This document shows, in pieces, positions 30,570-34,355 of a DNA stretch of 34,355 nucleotides. The position numbers were made by a program, and so were the translations under genes. Each line of letters starts with the position of its first letter. Position 1 is the first letter of the stretch. Origin of the DNA: Perkinsus chesapeaki (lineage: Eukaryota; Perkinsozoa; Perkinsida; Perkinsidae); assembly GCA_013115145.1 (NCBI GenBank), contig JAAPAO010000383.1, positions 1 through 34,355 on the forward strand, read 5' to 3'. The notes below the pieces were generated by a model, which did not search any database, was not told the origin of the DNA, and saw only the letters and a program-made list of their open reading frames with translations.

Positions 30570-32000
30570 ATGGCATTCGGTTGGTCCCATGTACTCGAAT
30601 CTCGAGCCGGTAGACTAGCTCCAGCGGCTGACAGCATGTGCATGAAGTTGCATAGTCAATTCCATCACACCATGCTGAGGGTGAAGGATCCCAAGGCCAC
30701 CGTCGACTTCTACACGAAACACTTCGGAATGAAGCTGATACATAAGTGTGCATAGAAGACTTACGAATGCGGGATGGTCTGTGTGTTGTAAGGTACGATT
30801 TCCCGCAGTGGCAGTTTTCTTTGTACTTCCTTGAGACGCCAAACCCAGTCAGTAAGGGTAAGTTGCCGAGCACTGTTGGAACACTTGAAAGCGAGAAGTA
30901 TGTTTGGACTATGCCTGGTAGCATAACACACTCTGAACGAACCTAGTACTACTTAATGCTGGACTTAGATAACTATCTGGAACTCACATACAGCTGGGAT
31001 GATCCAGCCGATTGGAAGGCCAACAACGGCAATGAGGAACCTTATCGAGGATTTGGACATATAGCCTTCCACATTGACAGTAAAGCGGCGGCGCCTCTAT
31101 CTCTAGCACTGTCAACTCGTTTGAGCTTCAGGCCAGGATTTGGAGGCTTCTTGTGAGCAGCTGCAGAAGGATGGAGTTCATTTTCGTAAACTCCCTTCCC
31201 AAGGCAAGATGCGTAATGTAGCTTTCGCTACCGATCCCGACGGGTACGAGCTAACATACTGCTTTTGCGAGCGCCCATCACAGCAGTCTTGATCTTTCTC
31301 AGTTATTGGATCGAGATCTTGGCTCGAACTAAAGGGGGTGCTGCTCTTCATGGTACAAGCCTCTCTCAGACGATGCTACGGGTTGTCGATGCCGAGAAGA
31401 GTCTCAAATTCTACGTTGATCAGTTGGGCATGCAGATTGTCAGGTGAGGCAGTTGTATTTGTTTATCTGTTATGTGAGACTGGCTTCATCATAGGTGCTC
31501 TGATCACGGAGACTTTTCACTTTACTTCTTGGCAACCTTGACCCCTGAACAGAAAGCTCGCGCCCCTCCGCCCCAGTCTGAGGAAGCCAAGGACTTTGTC
31601 AGTAGTCTGTGGCAGCCTGTTATAGAGCTCACTCATAACCAAGACCCACCGGCTGGAGGACGGCAAGTCTCGTTGAGGCCTACCGTTATAATTCCCTTTT
31701 CTAGGTATCATAACGGCAACACAGCTCCCAAAGGTTTCGGTCACACCGCTTTTCTTGTTGATGATCTCGATGAATTCTGTGGGGATTTGAATTCCCAAGT
31801 AAGATAACTTTGCACCTGATTACGCGGACTGGCTAGTTTGGGAGCACCTGATGATTTTATTGTAGGGTGTACCATTCCACAAGAAGCCTAATGAGGGAGG
31901 TATGCGGAACATTGCCTTTGTACTCGACCCCGATGGATATTGGGTGGAGCTCATCCAACGCGGACTATCTTTCAAGGGTGTTGCAGCTGGTCTGGAGTGA
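30570..32000 (+). CDS. Lactoylglutathione lyase (glyoxalase I), fused two-domain form (367 aa)
   Basis: Exons 30570-30745, 30793-30917, 30969-31079, 31132-31243, 31303-31443, 31495-31798 and 31866-32000 join in frame. The enzyme converts the methylglyoxal-glutathione hemithioacetal to S-lactoylglutathione. Two glyoxalase domains follow one another. Domain 1 has [35 protein letters not shown] and DPDGYWIEIL. Domain 2 has [33 protein letters not shown] and [10 protein letters not shown]. All four metal-ligand positions are filled in both, with His first in domain 1 and Gln first in domain 2. The ~367-aa fused form matches yeast Glo1 and Plasmodium GloI. An optional 33-nt intron (~31672-31704) may remove a loop before YHNGN. 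Likely cytosolic. Confidence 0.92.
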
Positions 32001-32557
32001 TAGCCTTGGCTAGATCACCTGTTCGTGTTTGTTGAACGCTACAACATCTCTTCTGAGTTTCATAATTGTTTGACGTCCTATTGAGTTGCACCCGCAGTCA
32101 GCCGCAGACAGACATCCTCAGTTCATCAACTAGTTACTTCCCTCCAAGAAAGTACGAGTCAGAATTGGGTATTAAAGATGACAATTCGGTGACCGTGCTG
32201 CTCGGTGACACCTTAGTCGCATAACTGGATGACAGGGGATGCAAGTTTCCCACTTTTAGTCGTTAAAACCTATCACGGTGACTACCCTTCATGGATTAGT
32301 TGATGACGATAACTCCGGTGCTAGAGTAGGCTGGTCATCTACGTGATTGAACTCTTTGACCTCGTCTCGCAATATACAGGGCTGAACGCATGCGCACAAG
32401 GGATCTTACTTCGTCTCCAAAACCGAATGATTAACACCTCGGAAAAGGTGACAACCCAAAGGTTGTTATCGTTGATAACGCACACTTTCTGAGAGTAAGG
32501 AACGCGGAACAACGTCGACAATCGGTGTGACTTCTTCTGGTATAATTTCGTACGGCA
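32001..32557. other. Intergenic region after glyoxalase I
   Basis: No coding exon is supported. Short antisense frames at 32339-32628 overlap the repeated exon downstream and have no family match. Confidence 0.3.
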
Positions 32558-32660
32558 ATGGGCCCATTCTCGAGTGATGAACTTTCCAGTCCATCGGCTT
32601 TTGCCTCGTCCTCATGCCCTCCGTACAAACCGGCTACAGGTAAGTGGTATGAAATGTGAC
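32534..32660 (+). repeat. Direct repeat copy 1 (first exon plus donor)
   Basis: About 110 bp at 32545-32652 match 33903-34009 with only a few differences, mostly after the splice donor (GTAAGTGG versus GTAGGTGG) and just before the ATG. The two copies are ~1.36 kb apart in the same orientation. Confidence 0.85.
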
Positions 32661-32878
32661 TATTAACCTCAGAGTTGGCGATAACACTAGATGCACAACG
32701 TGTAACATCTCAATCACATGGATACTAACTCAATCTTATTGATCACTACTGGTTACTGGAAGACCAAAGTCTGTACTGTGGCATCTGTCGTCTCGGTGTC
32801 AATTCACGGCGATATCAGAAGACTGTCACCTTGCACACCGAATCCCGATATGTCCCCTTCCCGTCATTTACCGGATGA
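32558..32878 (+). CDS. Candidate 65-aa CxxC protein, first exon duplicated downstream
   Basis: Exon 1 (32558-32639) runs from ATG to a consensus donor (ACAG|GTAAG) and encodes a Ser-rich peptide with SSSCPPYKPAT. Exon 2 (32763-32878, after CTGGAAG) continues in phase with DQSLYCGICRLG and ends FPSFTG at TGA. The C-x2-C could be half of a zinc site. The reason to take this tiny gene seriously is that exon 1, including the donor, recurs almost unchanged at 33915-33996. No family is recognised. Confidence 0.42.
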
Positions 32879-33914
32879 GGTCTATGAGATTATGGCGTCA
32901 GTGGACGGTTGTTCAGTTTAACTCAATACGCAGTAATGAACATCAGAAACGTTGTGTGAAATTTATAAGCATGGAAGCCACGAGCCGCAAATTCTGCGCC
33001 ATTTTCAATCGTTCAACTCGGATTTCTAACACCGTTACCTTGTTTCCTTTGCACCCACGCTTGGCAGCTCGAGGGATGAGGCGCAGCAAACAGGGCCGAG
33101 TCTCAGATCCACGCAGCCGCGCTTGGATCTCGTGGTATTGAGCGTTGTTAATGATACAGTAGTCGAGTTGCACGCATGTGCGTCTCGATGTTTTTGCGCC
33201 TCCATGGGCCTCGGGATTGCTTGTGTCTCCAGGCCGCACACCCACCCAACGGCAGGGCGTTTTGCGTCTGTGTTCGCAAGAAAGGACAACCACTGCAGAT
33301 TCGTGTTCCTGAAGCTAAACCACAATCGTAAATCGGACTATCTCAAGTCTGCCGTGCAGCCTGTTTTTTCGCTATGGGTGATGAGTACACTTCCGCAGTG
33401 CCCTCCCATCATATACAACTGAAACATCACGCTGAGAAATCACTCGAGTCAGCCAATACATCGTCTACAACTTTCCCAGGCATGGTTATGCGGAAAGGGA
33501 GAAAGTAATTATAGGTACCCGTTGGAAAAGTATGGAGGTTGGAAATGTCACGCGCGTGCGTGCGTGTGACGCGCGCGTTGGCCCGATGTTCGACTCGTGA
33601 GAGCTAAACAAAGAGGCGGCTGGCGGAAGTCCAGCCCACCTTTGTTGAGAGCTTCATTTAGCTTCTACTTTGCGAGGTCTGAGCAGCCATTTCCTCGAGG
33701 GATCGACTACGCCGGAAGATGGAATGGTTAACCGTCTCGTCTCTCGCTAGTTTCGATTAAGGAGTTCTTGTGTATCAAAGCCGGTCGATGGGCTCATGTA
33801 CGCACAAGTACCTTGCCTGAAGGAGAGTCATTCATAATAGTGATGCTTCATTACGAGCATAACGTGTCCCCTTAGTAACATATATTTGGTTCCGGTTTAT
33901 CATTCCGTACGGCA
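32879..33914. other. Spacer between the duplicated first exons
   Basis: Overlapping open frames on both strands at 32943-33325 and 33123-33422 have no family match. An alternating purine-pyrimidine tract lies at 33547-33577. No RNA gene is seen. Confidence 0.3.
33547..33577. repeat. Alternating CG/TG tract (Z-DNA-prone)
   Basis: The sequence is a nearly unbroken run of CA/CG/TG dinucleotides (CACGCGCGTGCGTGCGTGTG then ACGCGCGCG). The outer parts GTCACGCGCG and CGCGCGT-type ends are partly self-complementary, so a hairpin is also possible. Confidence 0.6.
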
Positions 33915-33996
33915 ATGGGCCCATTCTCGAGTGATGAACTTTCCAGTCCATCGGCTTTTGCCTCGTCCTCATGCCCTCCGTACAAACCGGCTACAG
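33915..33996 (+). pseudogene. Second copy of the Ser-rich first exon (partial gene)
   Basis: ATG 33915 opens the same 27-codon exon as at 32558, ending in phase 1 before GTAGGT. A matching second exon was not found before the window end. A downstream frame near 34040-34095 (CTSCGGEVMILK, then GTAAAAC) also has a CxxC, but no suitable acceptor lies in front of it. This is either a dead duplicate, an alternative promoter/first exon, or a gene continuing past the window. Confidence 0.4.
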
Positions 33997-34355
33997 GTAG
34001 GTGGTATCAAATGTGATCAACAATATGCAATCTCAACACTTCCGCTTTCTACCTCTACATGCACATCATGCGGTGGAGAAGTGATGATTTTAAAGGTAAA
34101 ACAATATCTCGTTTAGAACCGCTACTCTTTGCACGCATGCGCATATGTGCTGCCCTTCTGTTATTCTCAAGGAACTCTATTGCATAAGATTAGCAAATCG
34201 GTTGCGCCTCTTTTCTAGTTGGGGATCTCTCCAGTCTGTTCCACTACTAGAGGTGGCAGCTCCTACGTTTTGATATGCAGCCACCTGCAAGCATATTGGT
34301 GCTTGCTCATTCCGGAAGGGATTTCCCGGAGGAGCAGTTGTCCCCGTGAAGTTAA
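33997..34355. other. Right-hand end of window, no firm gene
   Basis: Apart from the uncertain CxxC frame near 34040-34095, I see nothing that supports a gene, RNA or repeat. Confidence 0.3.

Noticed and set aside
1-34355. CRISPR arrays, insertion sequences, bacterial operons and rRNA genes
   Set aside because: No regularly spaced repeats, no transposase signature and no rRNA segments were seen; the gene structures are spliceosomal eukaryotic.
1-34355. Dinoflagellate/Perkinsus spliced-leader sequence as a taxonomic marker
   Set aside because: I looked for the conserved TTGGCTCAAG end by eye and did not find it, so it cannot support the organism call.

Overview
The window is nuclear DNA from a eukaryotic protist. 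The best fit is a perkinsozoan alveolate such as Perkinsus. The reasons are very small canonical GT-AG introns (mostly 33-60 nt, with conserved phases), short intergenic gaps (as little as 21 bp), several FASTK/HPR/OPR-like helical-repeat proteins typical of alveolate organelle RNA biology, a flagellar central-apparatus protein, a two-domain glyoxalase I like that of Plasmodium, and tandem families of small secreted proteins with no bacterial-type operons. The genus is an inference; no rRNA or spliced-leader marker is present to confirm it. Multi-exon models were built by hand from splice sites and reading-frame continuity.  Layout, left to right. 1-1972: no gene recognised. 1973-4945: two paralogous genes for secreted GNAT acetyltransferase-like proteins, the first broken and the second intact, separated by a ~165-bp-arm inverted repeat. 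5437-8126: a 15-exon, single-domain voltage-gated cation channel with a CatSper-like TLDSW filter and C-terminal EF-hands. 8504-11427: three tandem paralogs of an unrecognised four-cysteine secreted protein family. 11534-12727: a single-exon helical-repeat (HPR/OPR-like) protein. 12812-15176 on the minus strand: a complete 13-exon USP14/Ubp6 proteasomal deubiquitinase, tail to tail with the previous gene. 15432-16692: an NT5C-type HAD 5'-nucleotidase. About 18108-20530: the axonemal protein CFAP221/PCDP1, with its 5' end unresolved. 20552 to about 22812 and about 23543-26598: two more multi-exon helical-repeat proteins. 27689-28558 and 28999-30117: two tandem, recently duplicated Reeler-domain proteins with GPI-type tails and different acidic linkers. 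30570-32000: a fused two-domain glyoxalase I. 32558-34355: two copies of one short first exon, one of them inside a candidate 65-aa CxxC protein.  Functionally the window mixes housekeeping genes (proteasome deubiquitination, nucleotide and methylglyoxal detoxification, flagellar motility, calcium entry, probable organelle RNA handling) with lineage-specific, locally duplicated secreted or surface proteins: GNAT x2, the four-Cys family x3 and Reeler x2. The duplicated secreted and surface genes are the accessory, fast-evolving part. The four-Cys family is the strongest candidate for something undescribed. A perfect tRNA acceptor/T-arm 'minihelix' hairpin inside an enlarged intron is the oddest nucleic-acid feature.
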